The notes beneath the pieces were generated by a model. That model saw only the letters and a list, made by a program, of their open reading frames with translations, did no database searches and was not told the DNA's origin. Positions 1 to 10,070 of a stretch of 64,000 bases of DNA are shown in pieces. Origin of the DNA: Haematobia irritans (taxonomy: Eukaryota > Arthropoda > Insecta > Diptera > Muscidae); NCBI RefSeq assembly GCF_050003625.1, contig NC_134398.1, forward strand, positions 105,334,423-105,398,422. The letters are read 5' to 3'. The position numbers were made by a program, and so were the translations under genes. The stretch's first letter is position 1. Each line of letters starts with the position of its first letter.

Positions 1-106
1 ATGTAAATGAATTACACACATCCTGAATTGGACCATTCAAAAACTTGGGGAAAAGCTTTGGAATATACATATAATTACACTCTTTCTATTTTGTTTTTAC
101 AATTAG

Positions 107-345
107 GACGTGTACACGTCGCACTGTTCTATAAATGGATATAAGCGGACTGTCAAAAATATGTGGGCTATAGGAAAATGTGTTTACTTCGAAAACGGGG
201 AGTTCGTGCTTCAATTCTTCCCACAAACAAAAGGTAAAATTATATAAATCTTTGAAATCTTTTTGAAACTTTGAAATGAATAGAGGTTTGTATTACAGAA
301 GAGCAAGATGCCAAAACAAACCGCATAGAAATGTGGAAGATTTAG
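107..345 (+). CDS. Candidate 3' end of a spliced host gene (two terminal exons)
   Basis: Seen: a pyrimidine-rich tract ending in TTAG at 103-106 precedes an open exon 107-233. A GT at 234 and an AG at 297-298 bound a 65-bp AT-rich intron, a usual fly size. Splicing keeps the frame (split Glu codon) and exon 299-345 ends with TAG. The deduced tail is about 57 residues, contains NMWAIGKCVYFENGEF, and finishes EMWKI. A GT at position 3 could be the donor of an earlier intron (3-106), so most of the gene would lie outside the window. An AATAAA at about 777 could serve as a polyadenylation signal. I do not recognise the family. Alternatives are a chance open frame or an old transposon fragment. 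No neighbouring mobile element explains it. Confidence 0.4.
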
Positions 346-2040
346 AAAGCAATTCCATCAGGTGGTACAGATAATTTAAAAACAGCGTTTTCTTTGTGTG
401 TGAGCCTGTTAAATATGTCGTTTATAACGAATATTCCCAATAACCACAAACGTTTGAAAAATGCTACATTTCAAAAATTTTTCAAACATTTTTTCGAAGG
501 ATTAGGGTAATATTCAAGTTGAGAAATTGTTGAGAAAATCGCGTTCTCAACAAAAAACAGACATTACCCTCAACAGTGAAATTCAACACATTAGCAATAA
601 TATCTCAAGTGTTATCCTCAAATTGAAATGCATCGCTACTCAATAATTTGTCAAACAATTTTCGAAGCGAGTCAAATTCAAAATTAACATCGTTGCAAAT
701 ACTTTTCAACCTAAATTTGTATGAAAGTCAAAGCCAAAATTCTATGAATTTTGTATAATTTATTCATTTTCATCAAAATAAAATATATAATAATACACTA
801 CACTACATAATACACTACAATACCAATTGATAAATAATAATCTTATTAAACATATCAACAAATAAGAACAAAATAAAAACAAACAACAAAACTTTAAATA
901 TCTTAAACATTATTAGTAAACACGTTTGCATTGATAATTCGTTTTCCTTCCTTTTGGTGTCATAAAACAGCATTAAAATTTATTAACATGCGTGTAATTT
1001 AAAATTAGGAATGTACTGGACCGCGTGTTAGAATTGATTTCCAGCAGAAGGAATTCACAAAATATCCATTTTAAACTGATAACAGCATATGAATTAAACT
1101 GACGATGTGATGCACATTTTCATCCAGAAGTTGTTGATTTCAACAGTTTGTTGTTTTTCACAATTTTAATTGGTTGCACTTGTAATGTTTCTGGAAACTT
1201 TTTCTTGTCGATAAGCAACTCAGTTTTAATTGGTCAGCTTCTTAATGATGCTTGCAAGAATGTAGCATCCAAAGATTTTAGTTTTCTGCAAAGAGATTTA
1301 GATTTAGTGACGTCTCTAAAGTGTTGATGTAATTTTTCATATTGACGTACCAATTATTATAAACTATTTGAAGCAGTTCCAGTTAATTGTCCACCATTTT
1401 TTCACCGGTCAGCTTTTTAATGTTTTCAAGAACGTAGAATCCATAATTTTAGTTTTCTGCAAAGAGATATACATTTAGTGACTTCCTTAAAGTTTTATTT
1501 CATTTTTTATTTTCACTTACCCATTTTTATAAACTATTTGGTTATTTGTCTAAAATTTTCCATTTTTTTTTTATTTCTTGCACTTGACCACGAACTTCGT
1601 TGCACAAATAAGTATTGAAAACCACATGGTTTTTTCGTTGCATTTTAGGGTAGTAATTTGTCAAAGTTTTCTCATATTATCTTCAACGCCTTTTCAAAGA
1701 TTTCGTCAACATTTTGGCAAATTGGAAGTAATTCGCAAACAATTTGAAGATGTATTGAAGATGAGCTATTTCAAGTCAAGTTGAATTTATGTTGAAAATT
1801 ATATTTACCCTCAAACTGAAAAGTTGTTGCATGGGTTTCTGTATTTTTTTTTCCAAACATGTACTTCGCTGTATTTACAATTATATATATTTTTACATTT
1901 TTTTATAATAAAACGCATAAATCCGTTTTTCAGAGTGTATTTGTATACTTTTCTTAAACCTATAATGATTATATAGTACAAAGATTATATTGATTACTAT
2001 AATAATAAACACAATTACGGTAGTAATTGTACAGGTTGTA
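346..2040. other. AT-rich non-coding stretch
   Basis: No convincing gene. It starts with the possible 3' UTR of the candidate gene. AGGGTAATATTC near 507 and TATATTTACCCT near 1810 face each other and may be ends of an old DNA element, but I see no target duplication. A degenerate tandem duplication is listed separately. Confidence 0.4.
1232..1540. repeat. Two-copy degenerate tandem duplication, period about 175 bp
   Basis: The block GGTCAGCTT...TTTTAGTTTTCTGCAAAGAG...TATAAACTATTTG occurs at 1232-1370 and again at 1407-1540. Similarity is clear but interrupted by small indels, so the duplication is old. It has no coding content. Confidence 0.6.
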
Positions 2041-2215
2041 AAATTCTATAAATATTGTATTGTACTCTAACATATTAACATATATGTCCCAAACATATTA
2101 TGCTAGTTTATGAACATTATATGCTTGCACTTAAAAATATTGTGTTTAAAAATTTGAGTTCCAAACATGTAATTTTTACACCCAAACATATGAAAAACAG
2201 ACTTTTTCGTCCGTG
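2041..2215 (+). mobile_element. Family T terminal fragment (R end)
   Basis: Matches the R end of family T, running into CTTTTTCGTCCGTG followed by TA at 2216-2217. The same sequence closes the complete short copy at 50958-51443 and, inverted, opens the copy at 43812. It is rich in CCAAACATATTATG-like short repeats and has no coding capacity. Confidence 0.6.
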
Positions 2216-2218
2216 TAT

Positions 2219-2439
2219 GATACAAGGAAATCTGGACACTCTTTTTACATTGGTTAGGTATCGTGGCGATCCATAACTTAATTTTCGCATAGACTTTTCA
2301 GTCAATTATGATACCACAGTGGTGAACGTCTGTTTATCACTGAGTGCAGTTCGATTCCACATTCAGCTCTACAGCCGAGTTTTACGTCTATAGAATTTTA
2401 CGTCTTGTGCGCCTTCTATGAACTCGATTTATATCAAAC
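2219..2439. repeat. Dispersed repeat R, copy 1 (empty site)
   Basis: About 220 bp shared with 34521-34737 at roughly 85-90% by eye, ending GAACTCGATTTATATCAA. In the second copy a LINE 3' end follows directly after TATATCAA; here the repeat continues uninterrupted, so this is the unoccupied version. Function unknown. Confidence 0.6.
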
Positions 2440-2547
2440 TCTGTGTTTAAATCTCCATCATCATCAAAATGTTCGTCTTTATATGCATATTCGTCGATAA
2501 ATTTCCTAATAGTAAAAATGGATTGAATGCATGATATTGCAAATTGC

Positions 2548-4200
2548 ACCCTCAAAAAAATCGCTTCTGTAACATATACTCCCAAACACATTTTGCTTCA
2601 AGCATATACATTTTTGGGTATTGCCCAAACATTTATATATTTGATTTCTTCCAATATGTGTGGTATGTTTGGGTAGTCTAAGTTCCAAACATTATGTATT
2701 TTTCCATCCAAATTCAATAATGTTGTCTTCTAAAAAACTATATGTTATTATGTGAACATATAATATGTTTGGAAACATTTTGAACCAAAAAATATTATGT
2801 GCTTAGAAGAATTTTCTCCCAAAGAAGATTGTGCTCAAAATTTTTTTTCTGCCTAATTGTATATTCCCTCACACCAATTTTTTTATTTTTATTTTTTTTT
2901 ACATATATTTTTTTACATACGAGTATATTCCAGATACGTTCGGAATATCCCCAAAAGGTGTTCAACATTACATACTACTATATTAAATTTTTACTACGAA
3001 ACGGTAGAGTGTGTTTTATAAAAGACGTAAAGTCAGAAAAGAACAGTGCTTGATATAAACGAAATGGACTGAGTTCAAGTCATATATTATTTTTTTTTTT
3101 TTATTGCAAAAATAAAAATTTTGTAACAAAAAAAGGTTTTTGTATACAAGTTTGAAATTTTCGAAGAAATTCAAAAACTCTTACAAATTAAAAACGTGAA
3201 CCATTCAAAAGCACATTATATTTAAATTCTAAACAGTAATTTTACAACCAGCACATAAATTTATTTTGGTGTGAACAATTGTTTGTTACCATGTAGCACC
3301 ATTAATTTAGAAATACAAATAAATATGAATTTTTACTAACGAATAATTTTGTACTTAATTTAATTCTTAAGGCCGGTATAAAGTTGGCATTATCGCGTTA
3401 AAATGGCCATGTTTACCCTTTTACTTTTCTTTAATAATTTATTTTAAATAAAATAAACTTATTCAATTTTTGCTTTGGATCATTCTCCACCCTGTTATAA
3501 TACAATTTACCGAAAAAAAGTTATAATGTTATTCTGGTTTTACCGATTCGAGTTTTGACGCTAAATTGAGAAATAATTTTAGCGGCAAAACTCGAATTCA
3601 ATGCCCGCTTTTATTTTCGAAAGAATTCGTCAACTCCTCTTGGACTACTCATTAATAAAAAGGAACTATAGTAATTCAAAAAACTTCTTTAAAATTAATG
3701 AAATTGTCTTTAAATTTGTTGCGTTTTTGTATCTTGATTACAAAGCAAAAATCGTTAAAAAATAGGACATGTTTTTTCAACACTTTATTTTAAAGACGTT
3801 TTTTCTTGAAACATAGCATAATTTCTACTGAAAGTCTTGTTTTTAACCGACTTTTTATAGCATATGAAAAAAAAACTGAAAAAGCGAAAAATTAAAATTT
3901 GCTTCATAGAGTCAAATACGCAAAACCCACATTTAAAAGAGAATTGTGTCTTAAAAATATCCTTACTTGAATTCTCCGCTTCATTGGTTCGGAATCAATG
4001 CCAAAATTGTATAGTAGATATACAATCTTTGGAACCAGGCATGCTTTTTTTCAGTGTATAGTGCCCTTTCGTTAGTTTTTATGAAGATCCCTTTAATTAG
4101 CTTTGTTTGAATATTTTGACTTACTCGTCATACGTTCCGATTTGTTTTGACGAAACAAAAAAAAATGTGCCCGTAATGCGAAAATGATAAACATAAATAA
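2548..4200 (+). mobile_element. Family T copy 0, lacking the tRNA-like heads
   Basis: Begins with the L terminus CACCCTCAAAAAAATCGC and follows the same block order as the copy at 61448. Between about 2876 and 2880 the two tRNA-like heads and their spacer are missing. The distal part contains the GGCAAAACTCGAA fold-back, and a MITE of family C occupies its usual site. There is no reading frame of note. As a TA-flanked non-coding element it is probably a non-autonomous Tc1/mariner-type element, which is an inference from the TA flanks of other copies. Confidence 0.6.
3671..4056 (-). mobile_element. MITE family C, truncated copy in family T
   Basis: Ends GCATGCTTTTTTTCAGTG followed by TA and AGTGCCCTTTCG, the right half of the site seen empty at 17573. 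The other terminus (CACTGAAAAA) is deleted. Confidence 0.65.
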
Positions 4201-4216
4201 AACTCATGTTTTTTTA

Positions 4217-4287
4217 TACCCTAAACCACATAGTGGTCAGGGTATAATAAGTTTGATCTTCCAAAAAATGTGCCTAAGAGAAATATT
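4217..4287. repeat. Dispersed repeat P, left part
   Basis: Starts with the near-palindrome ACCCTAAACCACATAGTGG followed by TCAGGGT. The same sequence is at 38768 in a longer copy. It is cut here by a LINE and resumes at 5423, with about 210 bp of the repeat missing at the junction. Confidence 0.6.
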
Positions 4288-5422
4288 GGTCACAGTTCTG
4301 TCCTCAAAATAATGCCAGATGTGCCTAACGTAGTGGATTACACTTTGGCGAGTCCACTTTTCGACAAAAAGTTTGAGACTCTAATCCCAACAGTGAGGCG
4401 TGGTGCACACAGACCCCGGGGAATAAAGAATATATAGATTTCTACACTGATGGCTCCAAATTGGATGGACAAGTGGGGTTCGGAGTATATTCTAATGATC
4501 TGGAACTTCGAATAGCGAAAAGATTACCTAATCACTGTAGTGTTTTTCAGGCTGAAATATTAGCAATAAGAGAGGTGGCGAATTGGCTGAGAAGTAATGT
4601 TCCAAAAAATGTGGGCATTAATATATACTCAGACAGTCAACCTGCAATAAAATCCTTGGATTCTGTGTTCCTCAACTCGAAAACGGCCATCGACTGCCGC
4701 AAATCTCTCAATGAGATGGCTGAGCAGTACAATATTCACCTAATATGGGTGCCTGGCCATAGGAACATACCGGGGAACTGCGAAGCGGATGAGTTGGCAA
4801 GGCTAGGGACTACCTTACATATTCCAGGGGAACTAGAATTTGTTGGTATGCCCCTAGCTACCTACAAGCTCATGCTGCGTGAGAAGGCTGTTATGATGGC
4901 AAATGTTCGATGGAAGACTTGCAAGGGTTGTAACGACACCAAGCAAATGTGGCCCCATTTCAACTTAAACCGCACACTAGATATGCTAATGTTCTCGAGA
5001 CGTCAGATATCACTCCTGATATCTGCTATAACGGGTCGCTGCCTGATAGGCGATTTTTCAAAAACTATTGGCGCGAAGTATAATGACTATTGTATGAGCT
5101 GTCATGATGCGGAGGAAAAATAATCGATTAAACACCTCTTGTGTGAGTGTCCTGCATTTTGTGTAAAGCGCAAGCAACTTTTAGGAGCATATAGCTTCAG
5201 ATTACTGGCGGATCTGGAAAACGTTAACGTAAGCAGTCTGCTAATGTTTTTGGAACAATCTGGTTGGTTCAACAAAGAAAAATAATCAAGAAGGTTCAGC
5301 GGTTAAAACTAGAAGTGCCCATATGTAATAGGTACTTTTAGTTAATGTGGTATCACAATGGACTGAATACTCTAAGTGAGCCTGAATCTTAATCGGGCTG
5401 CCACTTTAACCTTACCTAACCT
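4288..5422 (+). mobile_element. LINE copy 1, 5'-truncated 3' end
   Basis: Carries only the end of ORF2: a ribonuclease H domain (YTDGS, AEILAIRE, IYSDSQ, ADELAR) and the C-terminal cysteine/histidine cluster. It then has the 3' UTR and a CCTAACCT tail at 5422. It is nearly identical to 31850-32996. A base missing in the C run near 4387 and a TAA at 5121-5123 (where other copies have a Glu codon) break the frame, so it is dead. It is a typical short product of incomplete target-primed reverse transcription. Confidence 0.9.
4461..5123 (+). pseudogene. LINE ORF2 remnant: ribonuclease H domain
   Basis: Residues 1-220 of an open piece. The acidic RNase H positions lie in AEILAIRE (about residue 32-39), YSDSQ (about 57-61) and EADELARLG (about 88-96). 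A late CXXC follows in the C-terminal zinc-like region. The RNase H of such LINEs degrades the RNA strand of the RNA/cDNA hybrid. The first Asp (in YTDGS) lies just upstream of the first in-frame Met. The stop cuts off the last part of the C-terminal region, from the ESIKHLL segment on. Confidence 0.85.
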
Positions 5423-6013
5423 AGATATAGCTCCCATATATATGTATCGCCCGATTTCGACAAATGGGGTCACGTTGCGCTTTTTTACAAACGGATCGTC
5501 ACCAAATTTGGCAAAAGGTAATCTTTTTCATCGCCCTTCAAGTCTGCAAAATTTCATCGAATTCGGTTCAGATTTAGATATAGCTCCCATATATATGTAC
5601 AGCCCGATTTTCCCAATTTGGCCATAGAACCCTTATTTATTAACCGATCTAACTCAAAGTTGGCTAAATGTTATCTTCTATAGCACTAACTACATGTGCA
5701 AAAAATCATCGAAATCGGTTCAGTTTTAGCTATAGCTCCCATATATATGTATAGCCCGATTTTGCCAAATTTGGCCATAGAACCCTTATTTATTAACCGA
5801 TCTTACTCAAAGTGGGCTAAATGTAATCTTCTATAGCACTAACTATATGTGCCAAAAATCATCAAAATCGGTTCAGATTTAGCTATAGCTCCCATATATA
5901 TGTACCGCCCGATTTTCCCAAATTTGGCAATAGAACCCTTATTTTACTCCAAGTATTAATCAAACCCGCAAAATATTATGCAAATTGCTTCAGATTTAGA
6001 TATAGCTTCCATA
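5423..6013 (+). repeat. Repeat P body, about four tandem units of 149-157 bp
   Basis: The phrase AGCTCCCATATATATGTA recurs near 5429, 5584, 5737 and 5888. Each is followed by GCCCGATTTTGCC..., ACCCTTATTTATTAACCGAT and GAAATCGGTTCAG. The array continues after the mariner and errantivirus insertion at 14372. It is non-coding. Confidence 0.75.
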
Positions 6014-6015
6014 TA

Positions 6016-6947
6016 AAGGGTGATTCTTTTGAGGTTAGGATTTTCATGCATTAGTATTTGACAGATCACGTGGGATTTCAGACATGGTGTCAAAGAGAAA
6101 GATGCTCAGTATGCTTTGACATTTCATCATGAATAGACTTACTAACGAGCAACGCTTGCAAATCATTGAATTTTATTACCAAAATCAGTGGCAGAAAATC
6201 CGCTTTTTTATCGACAAATTTTGTTCAGCGATGAGGCTCATTTCTGGTTGAATGGCTACGTAAATAAGCAAAATTGCCGCATTTGGAGTGAAGAGCAACC
6301 AGAAGCCGTTCAAGAACTGCCCATGCATCCCGAAAAATGCACTGTTTGGTGTGGTTTGTACGCTGGTGGAATCATTGGACCGTATTTTTTCAAAGATGCT
6401 GTTGGACGCAACGTTACGGTGAATGGCGATCGCTATCGTTCGATGCTAACAAACTTTTTGTTGCCAAAAATGGAAGAACTGAACTTGGTTGACATGTGGT
6501 TTCAACAAGATGGCGCTACATGCCACACAGCTCGCGATTCTATGGCCATTTTGAGGGAAAACTTCGGAGAACAATTCATCTCAAGAAATGGACCGGAAAG
6601 TTGGCCACCAAGATCATGCGATTTGACGCCTTTAGACTATTTTTTGTGGGGCTACGTCAAGTCTAAAGTCTACAGAAATAAGCCAGCAACTATTCCAGCT
6701 TTGGAAGACAACATTTCCGAAGAAATTCGGGCTATTCCGGCCGAAATGCTCGAAAAAGTTGCCCAAAATTGGACTTTCCGAATGGACCACCTAAGACGCA
6801 GCCGCGGTCAACATTTAAATGAAATTATCTTCAAAAAGTAAATGTCATGGACCAATCTAACGTTTCAAATAAAGAACCGATGAGATTTTGCAAATTTTAT
6901 GCGTTTTTTTTAAAAAAAAGTTATCAAGCTCTTAACAAATCACCCTT
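6016..6947 (+). mobile_element. Mariner-family transposon with internal deletion, rosa-like
   Basis: Terminal inverted repeats start AAGGGTGATT and end AATCACCCTT, flanked by TA at 6014-6015 and 6948-6949, the target duplication of the Tc1/mariner superfamily. The 932 bp hold the start codon region (6129) and most of the catalytic domain, but the DNA-binding domain has been deleted near 6188. The errantivirus at 6952 used the TATA formed at this 3' end. Confidence 0.9.
6129..6841 (+). pseudogene. Mariner transposase, DNA-binding domain deleted
   Basis: An ATG at 6129 opens MNRLTNEQRLQIIEFYYQNQ, the usual first helix. After 6187 the sequence jumps, out of frame, to the catalytic core open from 6188 to 6841 (first codon GTG, so not a real start). 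Catalytic aspartates are visible in FSDEAHFW, QQDGATCH and DLTPLDYFLW. Counting from the second to the third (with the Mos1 alignment, the D of PLD) leaves 41 residues, as in the DD41D rosa group described from tephritid flies. Without helix-turn-helix domains it cannot bind its ends. The ends may still be mobilised by a full-length relative. Confidence 0.85.
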
Positions 6948-6951
6948 TATA

Positions 6952-7342
6952 AGTTAAGATACAGGATCGAATATCTTCAAATAATAAATAATAAATAAAA
7001 TATTTTTGTATATTTTTTATTTGTCATTTTTTGCTTCTTTGCATTCTTTGCCACACGCGCGACCCGTATTGTGGAATTGAAAAACAAAAGTTTCATATTA
7101 CACTATTCTGCAGACACTAAGTCAGCAGTAGAAAATATTAATTTAACATATTTAGATTTGTCAGCAGTTATGCTTGCTTTTTAAAAAAGATAGCTTTAAG
7201 TTATACTAGGCAGTTGCAAGTTGCCAATGGGCAGAGACACTGGTTGTAAGTTGCCAATGGGCAGAGACAGTAGTTGTGAGAAAAATAAAATGAAAATAAA
7301 GAATATATTTTTTTAACGAAAAAGAAACCAAATGTATTAACT
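6952..7342 (+). repeat. 5' LTR of the errantivirus
   Basis: About 391 bp, opening AGTTAAGATACAGG and closing AATGTATTAACT, with inverted AGTTAA/TTAACT ends. It carries an additional AATAATAAATAAT-type run near 6980 that is absent from the 3' copy. An AATAAAG near 7297 could act as the polyadenylation signal. Two copies of AAGTTGCCAATGGGCAGAGACA lie near 7216-7270. Confidence 0.92.
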
Positions 7343-7359
7343 GGGGGCTCGTCCGGGAT
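7342..7359 (+). other. Primer-binding site complementary to tRNA-Pro
   Basis: TGGGGGCTCGTCCGGGAT is complementary over 18 bases to the 3' end of proline tRNA, the primer also used by many vertebrate gammaretroviruses. It overlaps the last LTR base by one nucleotide. This sets minus-strand DNA synthesis of the element. Confidence 0.88.
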
Positions 7360-8314
7360 AGCCCATCGGATAGTAGTCCTAAAAAAACAAGTAAGGACTT
7401 CGGTGGTGATTCCCAAGTGCTAAAGTAACAAAAAGTATCCTTTAAAGAGGAGAAAAAATTTAATAAGTATTCTCACAGGAGAAGAGAAAAAAAACTCTAA
7501 GTGCAGTGAATTATTCTGATAAAAAAGAGAAGAAAAAAACTCTAAGTGCAACGAATTATTTTTATAAAAAAGTATCCTTTAAAAACAAAGGGAGAAAAAA
7601 TAAAAAAGTATTCTCTCCAAGAGAAGAAAAACTAAGACAGTGAGGTGAATCACTAATAAATTGAATAAAATTTCTACAAATTAATGACTGTGCCAAAGAA
7701 TCTCACAAGATCAAACATTGAAAATTAAATTTAAAACTACAAGAAGTACTGTGCTATGAAACCTTAAAATTAAATCTTCAAGAAATACTTTGCCTAAGAG
7801 AAGAAAACCAAGACGACAACATCATCAGCAGCCAAGACGACAACACCATCAGCATCCACCAAGACGACGTCATCATTACCACCTACAACTAGTAAGAATT
7901 TTGTCATTTATATTAATAATATTCTTCTAAGTTATTTAGACTTTTAAAAATCTTTTATATACTATATAAAAATACAGATGTTGTTTGAAATTATTGAAAG
8001 ATTTGAATATTAAACTATTGAACAAATATAGATTTTATTAAACTATATAATCTTTGAATGTCTTGTATTTGTGTGAAATTGTGTTACTGTGTTGATATAA
8101 AGGAAAAATAACTACAAAATATTAAATAATTGTTAAGCCATACTTTGGACAGAATATATTTGTGTTGAATTGCCTATAATACTTTCTGTTGATAAAATTA
8201 CTGCGTATTAAAAAAAAAGATTGATTTGTTGTAACTAATACTGGAAAATTGTCAAACCTGGATTCAGAAATTAATCATTTATCACAGTTGTTCAGTTCAC
8301 TAAGCACCAACACC
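7360..8314 (+). other. Untranslated leader of the errantivirus
   Basis: Purine-rich, with near-repeats of AAAAACTCTAAGTGCA near 7491 and 7540 and AAGTATCCTTTAAA near 7434 and 7568. A CAGCAGCCAAGACGACAACA stretch follows near 7830. No gene. A splice donor for env mRNA should lie here or in early gag, but I could not choose among GT sites. Confidence 0.5.
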
Positions 8315-9338
8315 ATGGCGACAACAGAGGAAGTAAAAGCTTTAATCATAGCACAGACAAGTCCGTTGTTGACCAAAATAGAGGAGTTAACTAGGAGCTT
8401 AGGGCGATTAACCTCTTCTGATGCGGTTACAGAATTTGAGGAAGAAGTCATTCAAATAGGCGTTCGATGTGACGAACCGCTAGACGTAGTTAAATCTATG
8501 CCGACGTTTGACGGTAAAAATTCGTATGTCAGCTGGCGTGAAGCTGCAACTCATACCATGAACTTGTATACCAGAGGTAGTAAGCGATACTACTCTGCTC
8601 TAACCATTCTGCGTAATAAAATAATAGACGAAGCTAATGACACATTAACTAACCATGGAACTGTTCTAAATTTTGACGCTATTATCAGTCGTTTAGATTT
8701 TGCATATGCGGACAAAAGACCGCTACACCTTATCGAACAGGAACTCAGTGTAATGAGGCAGGGACCACAGTCAATAATGACCTATTATAATGAGGTAAAT
8801 AAAAAACTAACCGACCTAATTAATAAAACAATAATGACACATGGAAATAATTCGAACCTGACCAAGGAATTAAACAACCGCAATAGACAGTACGCACTCA
8901 GAGTATTTATGACAGGATTAAATCCTCCATTGAACGATATATTGTTTTCCATATCACCAAGTAGTTTTGCCAGATGCGTTAGCAAAGGCCCAAGAACTAG
9001 AATCCAACAAAATTCGAGCTAATTTTGCCTTTCATTTTAGTAGGCAGAATAGTCAAAATAATTTTAAGTTATTTACGTTTTCCTAATCGTGGTCGAAAGG
9101 AATCACATTTTAACCAACAGTTTAACAGACAGCTTGAATCCAAACCAGAACCTATGGAATTAGGAAGTTCCCAAAATATCGTAACCAAGACACCCTTTTA
9201 TCATAATAACCACTTCAAACCGCAACACCATAGTAATCAGTACGGTGTTAAAAGACAGATTACAAGCAGTGGTCAACTTAGCCACCAACCTAAACACAAG
9301 ACACAAAGGATAAACAACTTACACGAGGAGTCTTTTTT
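8315..9338 (+). pseudogene. gag of the errantivirus, frameshifted
   Basis: The first ATG in the long open frame is 8315 (CACCATGG, good context); an earlier TTG at 8249 is unlikely. The product resembles 17.6-type Gag: an N-terminal coil, then the segment around VMRQGPQSIMTYYNEVNKK near residue 155. No CCHC zinc knuckle is present, as usual for errantiviruses. The frame is lost in a T run near 8966 and again near 9080. The distal part is open in the frame of 9025-9405 up to the frameshift site at 9333. Gag should package RNA and form the intracellular particle. Confidence 0.8.
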
Positions 9339-9339
9339 A
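9333..9339 (+). promoter_or_regulatory. Candidate -1 ribosomal frameshift site (T TTT TTA)
   Basis: TTTTTTA lies exactly in the X-XXY-YYZ phase with respect to the distal gag frame, whose codons are TCT TTT TTA. Shifting back one base enters the pol frame, open from here to the protease motif at 9402. Errantivirus Gag-Pol is classically made by -1 frameshifting, so site, phase and place agree. I did not fold the downstream RNA. Confidence 0.75.
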
Positions 9340-10070
9340 GGAGTAGGATCGGACTGCCCTACATCATCAGGACAGCGTCTACAGGAAGACGACTCAGAAT
9401 TTTGATAGACAGTGGCGCAACTAGCTGTTACTGTAGTCCGGGTGTTCTCACGAATAGAAAAGAATTAGAAATTAAAAAAAGGGTAAGAACCATCAATGGT
9501 TTTACCATCATCAATTATTTTTATGAAGCAACGGTTTTTGGTTTCAAAGAGAGATTTTATGAAATTTCAAATTTGGAAGCGGACATTCTTATCGGGTATA
9601 ACTTTATGAAGAAAGCTAATATAATATTGAATTTTAAGGAAGGTATTTTAACTTGTGGCAACCATTGTGAGAAAATTATAAACTGCGAACCGCTAAATAT
9701 AATTCGTGAAAATGATAATTTAGTAGACAACGTTAAAAACAATATTTTTAGTGAAAGTGTGGTAAATAATGAGAATCTTTATGACGAAAGTAAAGATTCG
9801 ACAAATATTTTAAAAAGGAATGTTGTACAAAATATAGAAAAGTTGCATTCCAACATAAATATGAATCTACCGTTTAGGACGGATGTTAGAGCAGAGATAC
9901 GTACAATTGCTGACGCCCCTATATGGAGCAAGCAATATCCCTATCCCCTCTCTGCCAACAGTTTTGTAAATCAAGAAGTAAAAAGGTTATTAGAGGACGG
10001 AATTATACGTCTTAGTAAAAGTCCCTACAATTCACCCATATGGGTTGTTCCAAAAAAAGGGAACAAATGA
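9339..10070 (+). pseudogene. pol part 1: aspartic protease and start of reverse transcriptase
   Basis: Entered by -1 frameshift, so no start codon is needed. The protease active site is LIDSGATS at 9402. The RT fingers begin after NSPIWVVPKK. The frame stops at 10068-10070 just after a run of seven A (10052-10058), and pol resumes in another frame. The protease would cut the Gag-Pol precursor. Confidence 0.85.

Noticed and set aside
3864..4061. 65-residue plus-strand frame
   Set aside because: It lies inside the truncated MITE family C and is Lys-rich because of A runs.
5423..6013. CRISPR-like array or satellite centromere block
   Set aside because: Only about four degenerate units of about 150 bp, a eukaryotic context, and the same units in a dispersed repeat at 38764.
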